From: CAZTHK01 sp964613215
GTDB lineage: Bacteria; Krumholzibacteriota; Krumholzibacteriia; Krumholzibacteriales; CAZTHK01
Length of the DNA stretch: 7,266 bases
Assembly (NCBI GenBank): GCA_964613215.1
Contig: CAZTHK010000044.1
Coordinates: forward strand, 1 to 7,266
Reading direction: 5' to 3'
The notes below the pieces were generated by a model. The model did no database searches and was not told the origin of the DNA. It saw only the letters and a program-made list of their open reading frames with translations. Position numbers and translations under genes: made by a program. Of the stretch, positions 1-6,938 are shown piece by piece; within the stretch, counting starts at the first letter, position 1; every line of letters begins with the position of its first letter.

Positions 1-64
1 GCAGGTTTGACCCGGAATGGGTGGCAGGTTATTTCCGGAATAGGTGGCAGGTTTGATCCGGAAT
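1..64. repeat. 23-bp-period repeat array, left copy (insertion-sequence end-like)
   Basis: Three units begin with GCAGGTT at 1, 24 and 47, giving an exact 23-nt period. Each has the form GCAGGTT-NNNN-CCGGAAT followed by NGGTG. The first and third carry TGAC or TGAT after GCAGGTT and the middle one carries ATTT, so the order is A-B-A. The same A-B-A order occurs in inverted orientation at 6939-7006. The array starts at the window edge and probably continues outside. It abuts a broken IS3-type transposase. Arrays of short repeats at an element end are known for transposase-binding ends such as those of IS21-type elements, but I cannot name the element this end belongs to. Confidence 0.8.
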
Positions 65-263
65 CTACACCAAGCCTCTGAAGCCAGCCCCTGACCGCTT
101 TTGCTGTAAACTCAGGGCCATTATCAGACTGGATATGCTCTGGAACTCCTTTGCTTATAAAAAGCTTTGCCAGAGTGGTGATCACATCTTTCGAACTTAG
201 CCTTCTAGCTGTCCTTATGGCCAGGCATTCCCTGGTGTATTCATCTATGATAGTAAGCATCCT
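65..263 (-). pseudogene. IS3-type transposase (rve integrase core), internal fragment
   Basis: Translated from about 263 downward, the minus strand gives an integrase-core segment of about 66 residues with hallmarks of IS3-family OrfB: LTIIDEYTREC near its start and HIQSDNGPEF around the second catalytic aspartate, ending WLQRLGV. The N-terminal half with the first catalytic aspartate is missing. So is the part after LGV, where the family continues with a proline/glycine-rich stretch and the catalytic glutamate. At the upstream side the frame changes abruptly into istA near 262-265. At the downstream side the frame runs without a stop through the 23-bp array to the window edge, which gives a chimeric tail that is not transposase. 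I read this as a relic cut at both ends. Family is fairly secure from the motifs; group within IS3 is not. Confidence 0.8.
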
Positions 264-783
264 TAGCAAATGACCGGATCAACCCCTCATAGGTGTGCTC
301 GGCATCCTCCCTGGTGGTGCACCAGAAGTGAAAACGCCTGGAGAATCCTAACGTGTTCACCATGAAATGTACCTTGGTGTCTACACCTCCCACCTTGGTC
401 CATAACTCTCCCCAATCACTCTGAAGCTGCTTGCCAGGAGCGGTCTCGAAGCGGACCGTCTCCCTGTTTTTACGCAATAGCCGCTTAGGCTGGATATAGT
501 CGCGCAGGATACTGATACCACCTGTATACCCCTTCTCCTTTATCAATCGAAATATAACCACCGCGTTCCATACATCTTCTTTGAGTAACTTATCAACTTC
601 ACTCTTATAAGGATCCAACTTGCTCACCCTCGCCACAGGTCGCTTCCTCCTCGGAGCCCCTTCTCGTTTAAGCGCTCTGCGTACCGTGCGAGGATGTACT
701 CCCAGCTTCTCTGCTATATCCTTCTTGTAGACTCCTAGCCAAATCTGTGATTTAATATACATCCAGTCCCCTTTCTTGAGCAT
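241..783 (-). pseudogene. istA: IS21-type transposase IstA, 5' half only (truncated)
   Basis: The frame starts at ATG 783, with GGAGGT (complement of 789-794) five bases upstream. It encodes 180 residues. Residues about 17-40 form a helix-turn-helix (KKDIAEKLGVHPRTVRRAL), followed by a basic linker (RRKRPVARVSK). Residues about 105-175 are the start of an rve/DDE catalytic domain, with the first aspartate in QSDWGE (D123). Authentic similarity appears to end at about residue 174 (RSFAK). The last six residues (DAYYHR) come from the neighbouring IS3 fragment read out of frame. Full IstA proteins are commonly more than twice this length and carry two further catalytic acidic residues, absent here, and no istB ATPase gene follows. 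The product should be catalytically dead, although the DNA-binding half could in principle still be made and bind the element end just upstream. Confidence 0.85.
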
Positions 784-839
784 CGGTTACCTCCAGGTTA
801 GTTGTTTTTCCCCGATAGTGTAACCAATCGCCCGGGTGA

Positions 840-951
840 GGGGACATTTTATTCCGGTGTTTTACGGACTTATATCACCGGTGCTGACAGGTGTCAACTC
901 CGATTTAAAATGTCCCCTTTTCTCCGGACTAAGATGTCCGGTTTTCAACGG
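840..951. mobile_element. Terminal repeat region of the truncated IS21-type element
   Basis: This is the non-coding end upstream of the istA fragment. An 18-bp unit at 910-927 (ATGTCC-CC-TTTTC-TC-CGG) recurs 24 bases later at 934-951 with four differences. The inner part of the region carries GGGGACATTTTA (840-851), a perfect 12-bp inverted match of TAAAATGTCCCC (906-917). Multiple transposase-binding repeats at the ends, with GGGGACATTTT-like sequence, are characteristic of the IS21 family. The element boundary probably lies just beyond 951, but no target duplication can be checked because the other end is missing. The transposase is expected to have bound here. Confidence 0.65.
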
Positions 952-1094
952 TTTTAATTTTACTCAGGCAGCTGTTGGCTTTTCCCGGCTAAACCAGTCC
1001 TCGATATGAGTTAGTCTTTTTGGTATTTTTGGTCCAGAAGCGTGTATATTTACGAATAGATCTGCATATAGTTATACGATATTAGGCAATAGTC
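952..1094. other. Non-coding stretch between the IS21 end and the terminator
   Basis: AT-rich DNA in which I see no gene, RNA or convincing repeat. It separates the insertion-sequence debris from the 3' side of the secreted protein gene and is probably the original chromosomal flank. Together with the element end upstream it accounts for the roughly 370 bases without an intact gene. Confidence 0.5.
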
Positions 1095-1129
1095 GAAAAA
1101 CCCGGCTGCGGGTTTATCCCGCAACCGGG
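1095..1129 (-). terminator. Rho-independent terminator of the secreted repeat protein gene
   Basis: On the minus strand, a 12-bp GC-rich stem is formed by 1118-1129 (cccgcaaccggg) and 1101-1112 (cccggctgcggg), with one mismatch and a 5-base loop. It is followed by five T residues (complement of 1096-1100). It lies 28 bases past the TAA of the secreted protein gene, in the right orientation. Reading the opposite way, the plus strand has no T-tract, so it acts on the minus strand. Confidence 0.92.
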
Positions 1130-1157
1130 CGATTACATCATCGGCACTAATCCCGCC

Positions 1158-3824
1158 TTATCTCAGAAGTATCATCTTTTTGGTCATGGTTTTCTTCCCT
1201 GCGGTGAACCTGTAGAAGTAGACCCCTGACGATACTTTTTCTCCGCTGTCTGCAGTGCCATTCCAGCTGACTGATTTATAGCCCTTCGGCTGTACCGCAT
1301 CCACCAGGGTGGCCACCCTGCGGCCGGTCACATTGTAGATCTCCAGCTTTACCGCACAGGAAGAGGGGAGGTAATAGCTGATGGTAGTCTGGGGATTGAA
1401 CGGATTGGGGCTGTTCTGATGCAGGGTCAGCTCCCTGGCGGGAAGATTAACCGGGGATGTCTCGAACAGTACTCTGCTGCCATCTTCGTCTGTGACATTG
1501 ACCCGGTATCTGTACTCTGTTCCGGGCAGGACGCTGTTGTCGGTGAAGGAGAAGTTCATCCCTTCCGAGGTGATTTCAGCTTCGGGAAGCGATATGAACT
1601 GGCCGCTTTCACCTTCGGCCCTTTCAATCTCGAATTCCATGTTTTCAGATCCTGCCTTAAGCCTCCATGATATCACCGTTGATTCATTTCGTACAGATGC
1701 AGTGAAGGCCTGAAGCTCGGTGGCGGTTATATCCGCTGGCCTTACAAGTGCTGAAGGGCCGATGTTACCGTGTATGTCAACGGCGGCTACCCTGTAGTAA
1801 TAGGCATTGACTCCCGGAGACCAGCTATCATCTATTGCATATTCCCCGGTAACAGAGGTCAGAAGGTTGGATTCTCCCGGCTGGAAATCGGAGCCATCAT
1901 TTCTGTAGATATTGTAGTGTGACAGGTCTTCGCAGGTGTTGGGGGTCCACTGCAGCTTAAGCCCCTCGGGAGAGCTGTTCTGCTCTGCGGCAAGGCCCAG
2001 AAGGGAGTCGGGGGCCAGATTGTCCACCGAGTATCCCGTTATCTCTTCCGACATCCAGTATACGGTGGGGTCTGCACTGTGGGCGACCACCTGGAATGTG
2101 TGAATGCAGTTCTGTCCGGCCATGGAATCGCAGCAGGTGGGGGCCGAGCAGGAGTACTCCGGTCTGGATACCGCTGCCAGGTCATCCAGCCATTCCCAGG
2201 CGGTGGAGCTTTCCTCCATGACCCGTACCGCCGGGCTGTCAGCGGTGTTCAGCTCATCGAGTTCCACGGTGTTTTTCTCCCCGGAGAGATAGGGGGCTGC
2301 AGCCTGCTGGTCGAGCATCCTCCATACCGAGTAATGGTCTATCTCCACATAGGGTTCTGCATCCAGATAGGATGAGAACCAGCTAAGAAGGACGAACCCG
2401 CCCTCATCACCGGGGACATCCCTGGCATCGAAGAGGGAGGGATTGGGGCATCCCCAGTGACCGTAGCGGTCAAGCCTCTGTGCCAGCACATCATCGTAAG
2501 TGTTAACGACAGAGTAGTACACAGCCACCGCTCCATTATCATGGGTGGGGAGAAGAACGGGCTCATTATGATGTGCGGTTGCCTCGCAGAAGGTGACCCC
2601 CTGGTCAGCCCATCTGATGTTGCCCAGCGCATCGATCCTCTGGGCTTTCAGGGCGGAGTTGTCAAACTTGCTCCAGGCAAGGATTGCTCCGCCGCTTCCG
2701 TCTGTTACCATTTCCAGGGGGGTGGTGGAAGTTGAATCGGCGGTGATCTCCACGCCGCCGGGAGCCCATAACCTGTAGCCCTCGGCAGAGATTCTCTGGG
2801 CATACACCTGGAAGTTTTCTTTTAAATCGAAATAGCAGCCTATGAGTCCTCCCGTACCGTCGGGGATTATTCTTGGATTACTATGCTCGATATTTAAATC
2901 GGCGGAAAAGCTGGTACTTGTTACGATCTGATTTCCGCTGGAGTTGAATCTGGTGACAGTAGCAAACCAGTTGGCATCATAGAATGTCTCAATGGCCAGC
3001 CAGAATCCGCCCTGCCCGTCTGTTATAGCGGTCTGATCGCCGTGGTTGCCGGAACCGCCGGTACACAGTATCCCGTCTGAGGTCCACTGCAAAACCCCGC
3101 TCGTATTTATCTTCTGGGCGTATATGTCGGCATCCATGGTCCCGGTGCGATAATCCTGCCAGGCAATAATCACCTCTCCGGAGCAGACCCCGGTGAGGTC
3201 GAAAGTACCCTGGGAGTTGGAAGCCTGGCAGATTGCTATTCCAGTGTCGATCCACTGGCGGCTGCCGGCAAGTGATATCCTCTGAGCAAAAATGTCCAGA
3301 CCGGTGGAAGATCCGCTGTAGTTACTGCAGAAAAAAAAGATTGCGCCATCCGAGCCGGCACTGACAAGATCAACCTGGCTCTGCCATGTGTCCGCCGTGC
3401 ATATTCTCATACCGGAGTCACCCCACAGCAGTGTACCGTCACTGTCTATCCTCTGAGCGAATACATAATAATCGGACACTCCGTAACCGGTCCAGGCAAC
3501 GATGCAACCTCCGTTTGAATCCGGGACCACCCTGGGATGTCTCTGCTCCAGGGTATCGCTTGCCACTGGAATCCCCGAGGATGTCCACAGGAGCTCTCCA
3601 CCTGCAGATACCTTCTGGACGTAGACTTTGGTGCCGCTGGTCCAGTCCTCCCAGGTAACAAAGAAATTACCATCAGCGCCATCTTCCGCATCATGGCCGT
3701 TCTGGATGCCGCTTCCTCCGGCAACGGTAATGCCGTTGGCGGTCCACTGCGCCCGGGCTGGCAGGGCGCTGAAGATTGAAAATACCAGACAGATAAAGAC
3801 TATGAATATAAATGTGCGGGACAT
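1158..3824 (-). CDS. Secreted repeat (propeller-like) protein with FnIII domains and T9SS type A sorting tail
   Basis: This 888-residue protein is probably exported and then surface-anchored or released. Residues 1-25 are a signal peptide: hydrophobic FIFIVFICLVFSIFSA, then ALPARA with cleavage likely before Q26. Residues about 30-455 hold eight degenerate repeats of about 52-57 residues. Each has a DGxGGxxxxW strand followed by AQRIxxxGxxxW; the AQRI-like motifs begin near 69, 122, 179, 235, 288, 341, 393 and 447, consistent with a beta-propeller. Residues about 460-600 are a beta-rich module with a cysteine cluster (C559, C564, C565, C573). Residues about 604-697 and 698-795 look like fibronectin type III domains. 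Residues about 800-888 are the FlgD-like sorting tail (NSPNPFNPQTTISYYLP, then SGVYFYRF, then KKMILLR). Start ATG has GGAGG (complement of 3829-3833) just upstream. It is monocistronic with its own terminator. Ligand or substrate is unknown, and no catalytic motif is visible. Confidence 0.9.
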   Translation of the reverse strand: MSRTFIFIVFICLVFSIFSALPARAQWTANGITVAGGSGIQNGHDAEDGADGNFFVTWEDWTSGTKVYVQKVSAGGELLWTSSGIPVASDTLEQRHPRVVPDSNGGCIVAWTGYGVSDYYVFAQRIDSDGTLLWGDSGMRICTADTWQSQVDLVSAGSDGAIFFFCSNYSGSSTGLDIFAQRISLAGSRQWIDTGIAICQASNSQGTFDLTGVCSGEVIIAWQDYRTGTMDADIYAQKINTSGVLQWTSDGILCTGGSGNHGDQTAITDGQGGFWLAIETFYDANWFATVTRFNSSGNQIVTSTSFSADLNIEHSNPRIIPDGTGGLIGCYFDLKENFQVYAQRISAEGYRLWAPGGVEITADSTSTTPLEMVTDGSGGAILAWSKFDNSALKAQRIDALGNIRWADQGVTFCEATAHHNEPVLLPTHDNGAVAVYYSVVNTYDDVLAQRLDRYGHWGCPNPSLFDARDVPGDEGGFVLLSWFSSYLDAEPYVEIDHYSVWRMLDQQAAAPYLSGEKNTVELDELNTADSPAVRVMEESSTAWEWLDDLAAVSRPEYSCSAPTCCDSMAGQNCIHTFQVVAHSADPTVYWMSEEITGYSVDNLAPDSLLGLAAEQNSSPEGLKLQWTPNTCEDLSHYNIYRNDGSDFQPGESNLLTSVTGEYAIDDSWSPGVNAYYYRVAAVDIHGNIGPSALVRPADITATELQAFTASVRNESTVISWRLKAGSENMEFEIERAEGESGQFISLPEAEITSEGMNFSFTDNSVLPGTEYRYRVNVTDEDGSRVLFETSPVNLPARELTLHQNSPNPFNPQTTISYYLPSSCAVKLEIYNVTGRRVATLVDAVQPKGYKSVSWNGTADSGEKVSSGVYFYRFTAGKKTMTKKMILLR

Positions 3825-3910
3825 AATTCCTCCCTGCTGATGATAAGCTGCTGGAACGCATTGATGTTTTGGCTGGAAACCTTTTATTTATCTATCGTCT
3901 GAGCCACCGA

Positions 3911-3923
3911 AAGGTTTAACCTT
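3911..3923. promoter_or_regulatory. Operator-like palindrome upstream of the secreted protein gene
   Basis: AAGGTTTAACCTT is a perfect palindrome with 6-base arms around one central base. On the minus strand it lies directly after a TATAAT hexamer (3925-3930), so it would cover the predicted start of transcription, about 90 bases before the gene. That is a classical repressor position. No regulator gene is present in the window, and a 13-bp AT-rich palindrome can arise by chance. Confidence 0.35.
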
Positions 3924-3924
3924 A

Positions 3925-3930
3925 ATTATA
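3925..3930 (-). promoter_or_regulatory. Possible -10 box for the secreted protein gene
   Basis: The minus strand reads TATAAT here, a perfect -10 match, about 95 bases upstream of ATG 3824. No good -35 box sits at 16-18 bases: the 17-base position reads TATTTT, and a TTGCTA is 21 bases away. If used, it would probably need an activator or an alternative sigma factor. Confidence is low because the flank is AT-rich. Confidence 0.35.
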
Positions 3931-4020
3931 CTCGACGTATAGCTCAAAAAATAGCAACCGTGGATCAAGTCCAGGATTTTATGTAAAATGTTATTCTTTG
4001 AATCTTCCTGGATTTAATGC

Positions 4021-4049
4021 TTGATGTTTTAACTAAAACAGACTATACT
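4021..4049 (+). promoter_or_regulatory. Sigma70-type promoter of the AAA_14/DUF4143 ATPase gene
   Basis: TTGATG (4021-4026) and TATACT (4044-4049) are separated by exactly 17 bases and match the consensus at 4/6 and 5/6 positions. Predicted transcription start is about 4056. A TTG codon at 4055 would then be at the very 5' end of the transcript, so the first usable start is ATG 4085, preceded by GGAG (4071-4074). The promoter therefore decides the start codon of the gene. Confidence 0.6.
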
Positions 4050-4084
4050 CCTTATTGGTTAGACTGGTATGGAGTGCTATCCTT

Positions 4085-5245
4085 ATGGGTAATATCAGAA
4101 GAATATTAAATATGGAACTTCCCCGGAACCAATCAGCTTTTTTATGGGGACCAAGGAAAACGGGCAAAACAACCTACCTGAAAGATAATTTCCCCGATAG
4201 CATAACTTATGATTTTTTAAAGACAGATCTTTTTCTGGAGATGTCGAAGAATCCTGCTTTGCTCAGGGAGCAGCTGCTCGCACAACCGTCTCACAGGCTT
4301 AAGTCTCCGGTAATACTTGATGAGGTTCAGAAGGTGCCCCTGCTTCTCGACGAGGTACATTGGCTGATAGAAAACAGGGGATTGAGGTTTATTCTCTGTG
4401 GCTCCAGTGCCAGGAAGTTGAAAAGGGGAAATGTTAACCTTCTGGGTGGCAGGGCGTGGCGATATGAGATGTTTCCCCTGGTTACTCCGGAGCTGGAAGA
4501 ATATGATCTGTTACGTATCTTGAATCACGGTCTGGTACCCTCGCATTATCTGGAGGGTGAAGGATACCGTAAGTCCCTCCAGGCATACGTGCAGGATTAT
4601 TTAAAGGAGGAGGTATTTGCAGAGGGATTGACCCGGAAGGTTGCTGCGTTCTCGAGATTTTTCGAAGCTTTCGGATACAGCCACGGGGAACTCACCAATT
4701 ATGCCAACATAGCCCGTGACTGCGGGGTGGATTCAAAGACCGTCAAGGAATACTATCAGATTCTTATAGACACCCTCCTTGCAGTCAGGATTGAACCTTT
4801 CAGTAAAAGGCAATCGCGCCAGGTTATAACCAGGGCGCCTAAATACTATCTTTTTGATGTGGGTGTAGCAGGCTTTCTAACCAAACGCCATTTGGAAGAG
4901 GAGAAGGGGGAGCAGTTCGGGAAGGCTTTCGAGCATTTTATACTCATGGAGATAGTGGCATACAGGAGCTATAACAGAAGAGATTTTGATATAAATTTCT
5001 GGAGAACAAAGACAGGTCTTGAGGTTGACTTCATTCTTGGCAAGGGAAGGGCCGCTGTAGAAATAAAAGGAAAAAAGAGGGTGGACGGAAGAGACCTTAA
5101 AGCTGTATCCGCTTTTAAAGAGGACTATTCTCCGGACAGGTCTGTAATTGTTTGTAATGAGAGGAAAAAAAGAATTCACCGGGGGATAGAGATAATCCCG
5201 TGGAGAGATTTCCTGAGCGAATTGTGGGAGGGATATATTATTTAA
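4085..5245 (+). CDS. AAA_14 / DUF4143 family ATPase with C-terminal nuclease-like domain
   Basis: From ATG 4085 the product has 386 residues, the usual size for the family. The N-terminal half is a P-loop ATPase: Walker A GPRKTGKTT (22-30), Walker B VILDEVQ (76-82), then a sensor-like CGSSARKL (105-112). The middle (about 165-240) is helical and may include a winged-helix fold. The C-terminal DUF4143 region carries E283 (GKAFEHFIL), D315 (GLEVDFIL) and E326-x-K328 (AVEIKGK), in the order and spacing of a PD-(D/E)XK nuclease core. These ATPases are widespread, often multi-copy and scattered, and their biological role is poorly established. The gene stands alone, divergent from the secreted protein gene, with its own promoter. 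Its codon third positions look more AT-rich than in the radical SAM gene, which fits independent acquisition. A longer frame begins at TTG 4055 but lacks a ribosome binding site. Confidence 0.88.
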   Translation: MGNIRRILNMELPRNQSAFLWGPRKTGKTTYLKDNFPDSITYDFLKTDLFLEMSKNPALLREQLLAQPSHRLKSPVILDEVQKVPLLLDEVHWLIENRGLRFILCGSSARKLKRGNVNLLGGRAWRYEMFPLVTPELEEYDLLRILNHGLVPSHYLEGEGYRKSLQAYVQDYLKEEVFAEGLTRKVAAFSRFFEAFGYSHGELTNYANIARDCGVDSKTVKEYYQILIDTLLAVRIEPFSKRQSRQVITRAPKYYLFDVGVAGFLTKRHLEEEKGEQFGKAFEHFILMEIVAYRSYNRRDFDINFWRTKTGLEVDFILGKGRAAVEIKGKKRVDGRDLKAVSAFKEDYSPDRSVIVCNERKKRIHRGIEIIPWRDFLSELWEGYII

Positions 5246-5488
5246 TTTTGGTATCAAAGTACATGCATTTTATAGCGTGGTAACCTGGATTCTTTTTTCA
5301 CAAGCAGATCAGTCGAAACTGCAAAGATAAAACCCGACCTGTAACATGTTAAGCTATATACTTTCTTGATAATATTTTCTCTCATCCAGAAAGAGAAATC
5401 ATAGAACAATAGAAGAGAAGTTTGTATTATCTGTTCATAGAATTGTAATTAATGGGCCAATACACATAGATTTAAAGGGGAATGTGCC
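5246..5488. other. AT-rich intergenic spacer before the radical SAM gene
   Basis: About 240 bases with no gene or clear terminator. Several TTG- and TATA-like hexamers occur, for example TTGTAT and TGTAAT near 5420-5450, but none forms a convincing promoter with normal spacing. The radical SAM gene must nevertheless have its promoter here, because the upstream gene ends too far away for tight coupling. Confidence 0.4.
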
Positions 5489-6865
5489 ATGCGGTTGTAT
5501 CTGATAAATCCCTCAAATTCGATAGTCAACAACGGTAAAATCGGGGATAGCCGGTGGGGCCGCTACCGTGTATGGAAACCACTCGGTCTCATGGTACTGG
5601 CCGGCCTTACTCCGCCGGATTGGGATATCTCGATCTTTGACGAGAACGTCGGCGTTCCTGAATATTCCTCCCTGCCCCGGCCGGATCTGGTGGGTATTAC
5701 CGCTTTCACCTCGCAGGCGAACCGCGCCTATGAAGTGGCCGGTTACTTCCGGCGTCTGGGCGTACCCGTAGTTATGGGTGGGATTCATGCAACCATGCGC
5801 CTGGATGAGGCCATGGAGCATGTGGATTCGGTTGTAACAGGTGAGGCCGAAGGCATTTGGCCCCGGGTGCTGGAAGATGCCAGGCATAAGGGCCTGAAGA
5901 GGCAGTACCACGGCGGCCATGCCAACCTGGCCGAAATGCCGGCGGCCCGGCACGATCTGTTGGATTCGGGATACGCATTCGGAGCCATTCAGACAAGCCG
6001 GGGTTGTCCCCTGAACTGCAGGTTTTGCAGCGTTTCGGCGTTTAACGGGACTCGTTACCGCCAGAGGCCGGTTGACCAGGTGGTACGGGAATTTAAGATG
6101 ATACCCGAGAAACGCGTCCTGGTGGTAGATGACAACCTCATCGGAACCCGGACGGAGCATGTGGCCAGAGCCAAGGATCTCTTCCGAGCCATGGCAGAGG
6201 CGGGTGTGAAAAAGAAGTGGATTGCCCAGACCACCATTAACTTCGCCGATGATGATGAACTTCTACGGTTGGCCTCGAAGGCGGGGTGCAGCGGCGTCTT
6301 TATCGGCTTCGAGTCCCCCGTGCCGGATGGACTCCGCGAGATCGGCAAGAAATTCAACCTTATCAACAGCCGGGATTTCAGGGAGTCGGTCAGGCGAATT
6401 AAGCGTTATGACATAATGGTGGTAGGTTCATTTATCATCGGTTTGGACATAGATGAACCGGGCATCGGCAGGAATGTCGCCCTGGTGGCAGACCGGTACG
6501 GGGTTGACAGTATAAATGTGCTCTTTCTGACCCCCCTGCCCGGCACCCGTCTATGGAAGAAGATGGAATCTGAGGGCCGGATCGCTATGGATTCATTCCC
6601 GGAGGATTGGAAATACTATACCCTGACATATCCGGTGGCACAATACAATCACCTGTCATTGGATGATATCCTGAGGGAAATGATAACCTGTAATAACACT
6701 TTCTATTCAATGCCCCGCGTTATTCGAAGAATCTGGAGCAGAGCGAGGCATCTCCACAAGCCGTGGCTCAGCATAATAGGGAATTTTTCCAGCAGAGGTA
6801 ACATCCGCCGGGCACAGAGGTGGTACCAGGTATACCGGCGGCAGGTTGGGGACAGATTCTCATAA
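5489..6865 (+). CDS. B12-binding domain radical SAM protein
   Basis: This 458-residue cytoplasmic enzyme is of the cobalamin-dependent (class B-like) radical SAM type. Residues about 1-140 form a Rossmann-like B12-binding domain, recognisable from KPLGLMVLAGLTP, ISIFDEN, DLVGITAFTSQ, VVMGGIHAT and VTGEAE. No DxHxxG cobalamin-ligand motif is visible, as is common in this family. The radical SAM core follows, with CPLNCRFC giving C173, C177 and C180, the CX3CX2C ligands of the [4Fe-4S] cluster. Further core landmarks are VVDDNLIG (212-219), IGFES (272-276) and LTPLPGTRLW (347-356). The basic C-terminal tail of about 70 residues is typical of DUF4070-like members. The start ATG has AAGGGG (5475-5480) eight bases upstream. 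Family members methylate or rearrange lipids, antibiotics, tetrapyrroles or peptides. With no partner gene adjacent, the substrate cannot be assigned. Confidence 0.9.
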   Translation: MRLYLINPSNSIVNNGKIGDSRWGRYRVWKPLGLMVLAGLTPPDWDISIFDENVGVPEYSSLPRPDLVGITAFTSQANRAYEVAGYFRRLGVPVVMGGIHATMRLDEAMEHVDSVVTGEAEGIWPRVLEDARHKGLKRQYHGGHANLAEMPAARHDLLDSGYAFGAIQTSRGCPLNCRFCSVSAFNGTRYRQRPVDQVVREFKMIPEKRVLVVDDNLIGTRTEHVARAKDLFRAMAEAGVKKKWIAQTTINFADDDELLRLASKAGCSGVFIGFESPVPDGLREIGKKFNLINSRDFRESVRRIKRYDIMVVGSFIIGLDIDEPGIGRNVALVADRYGVDSINVLFLTPLPGTRLWKKMESEGRIAMDSFPEDWKYYTLTYPVAQYNHLSLDDILREMITCNNTFYSMPRVIRRIWSRARHLHKPWLSIIGNFSSRGNIRRAQRWYQVYRRQVGDRFS

Positions 6866-6938
6866 AGACAGCACCTGACGAAAGTTGCAGGAATAAAATT
6901 ACGCCAGCAAGGTTTATTTATCATAATTTAGTGCCAGG

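Noticed and set aside
1..64. CRISPR array, because of the regular 23-base period
   Set aside because: There are no unique spacers: the whole 23-base unit repeats, units are tandem, only three are visible, and no cas gene is present.
1419..3840. Several plus-strand and shifted minus-strand open frames of 60-98 codons inside the secreted protein gene
   Set aside because: All are out of frame with a gene supported by signal peptide, repeats and sorting tail. None has its own ribosome binding site with a recognisable product.
3976..3989. AT-rich inverted repeat ATTTTA-TG-TAAAAT in the divergent intergenic region
   Set aside because: It consists only of A and T in its arms, within an AT-rich stretch, and is not placed at a promoter element, so chance is the best explanation.
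4055..4084. TTG start for the ATPase gene
   Set aside because: It has no ribosome binding site and coincides with the predicted transcription start. ATG 4085 is better supported.
4877..5257. Minus-strand open frame of 126 codons over the 3' end of the ATPase gene
   Set aside because: It is antisense to the conserved nuclease-like domain and shows no motif or upstream signals.
5513..6160. Long minus-strand open frame (215 codons) opposite the radical SAM gene
   Set aside because: It lies entirely antisense to a gene with clear family motifs, has no recognisable domain, and its openness follows from the codon composition of the real gene.
6874..6891. Hairpin CCTG...CAGG after the radical SAM gene as a terminator
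   Set aside because: The stem is only four base pairs and no T-tract follows, so it does not qualify.
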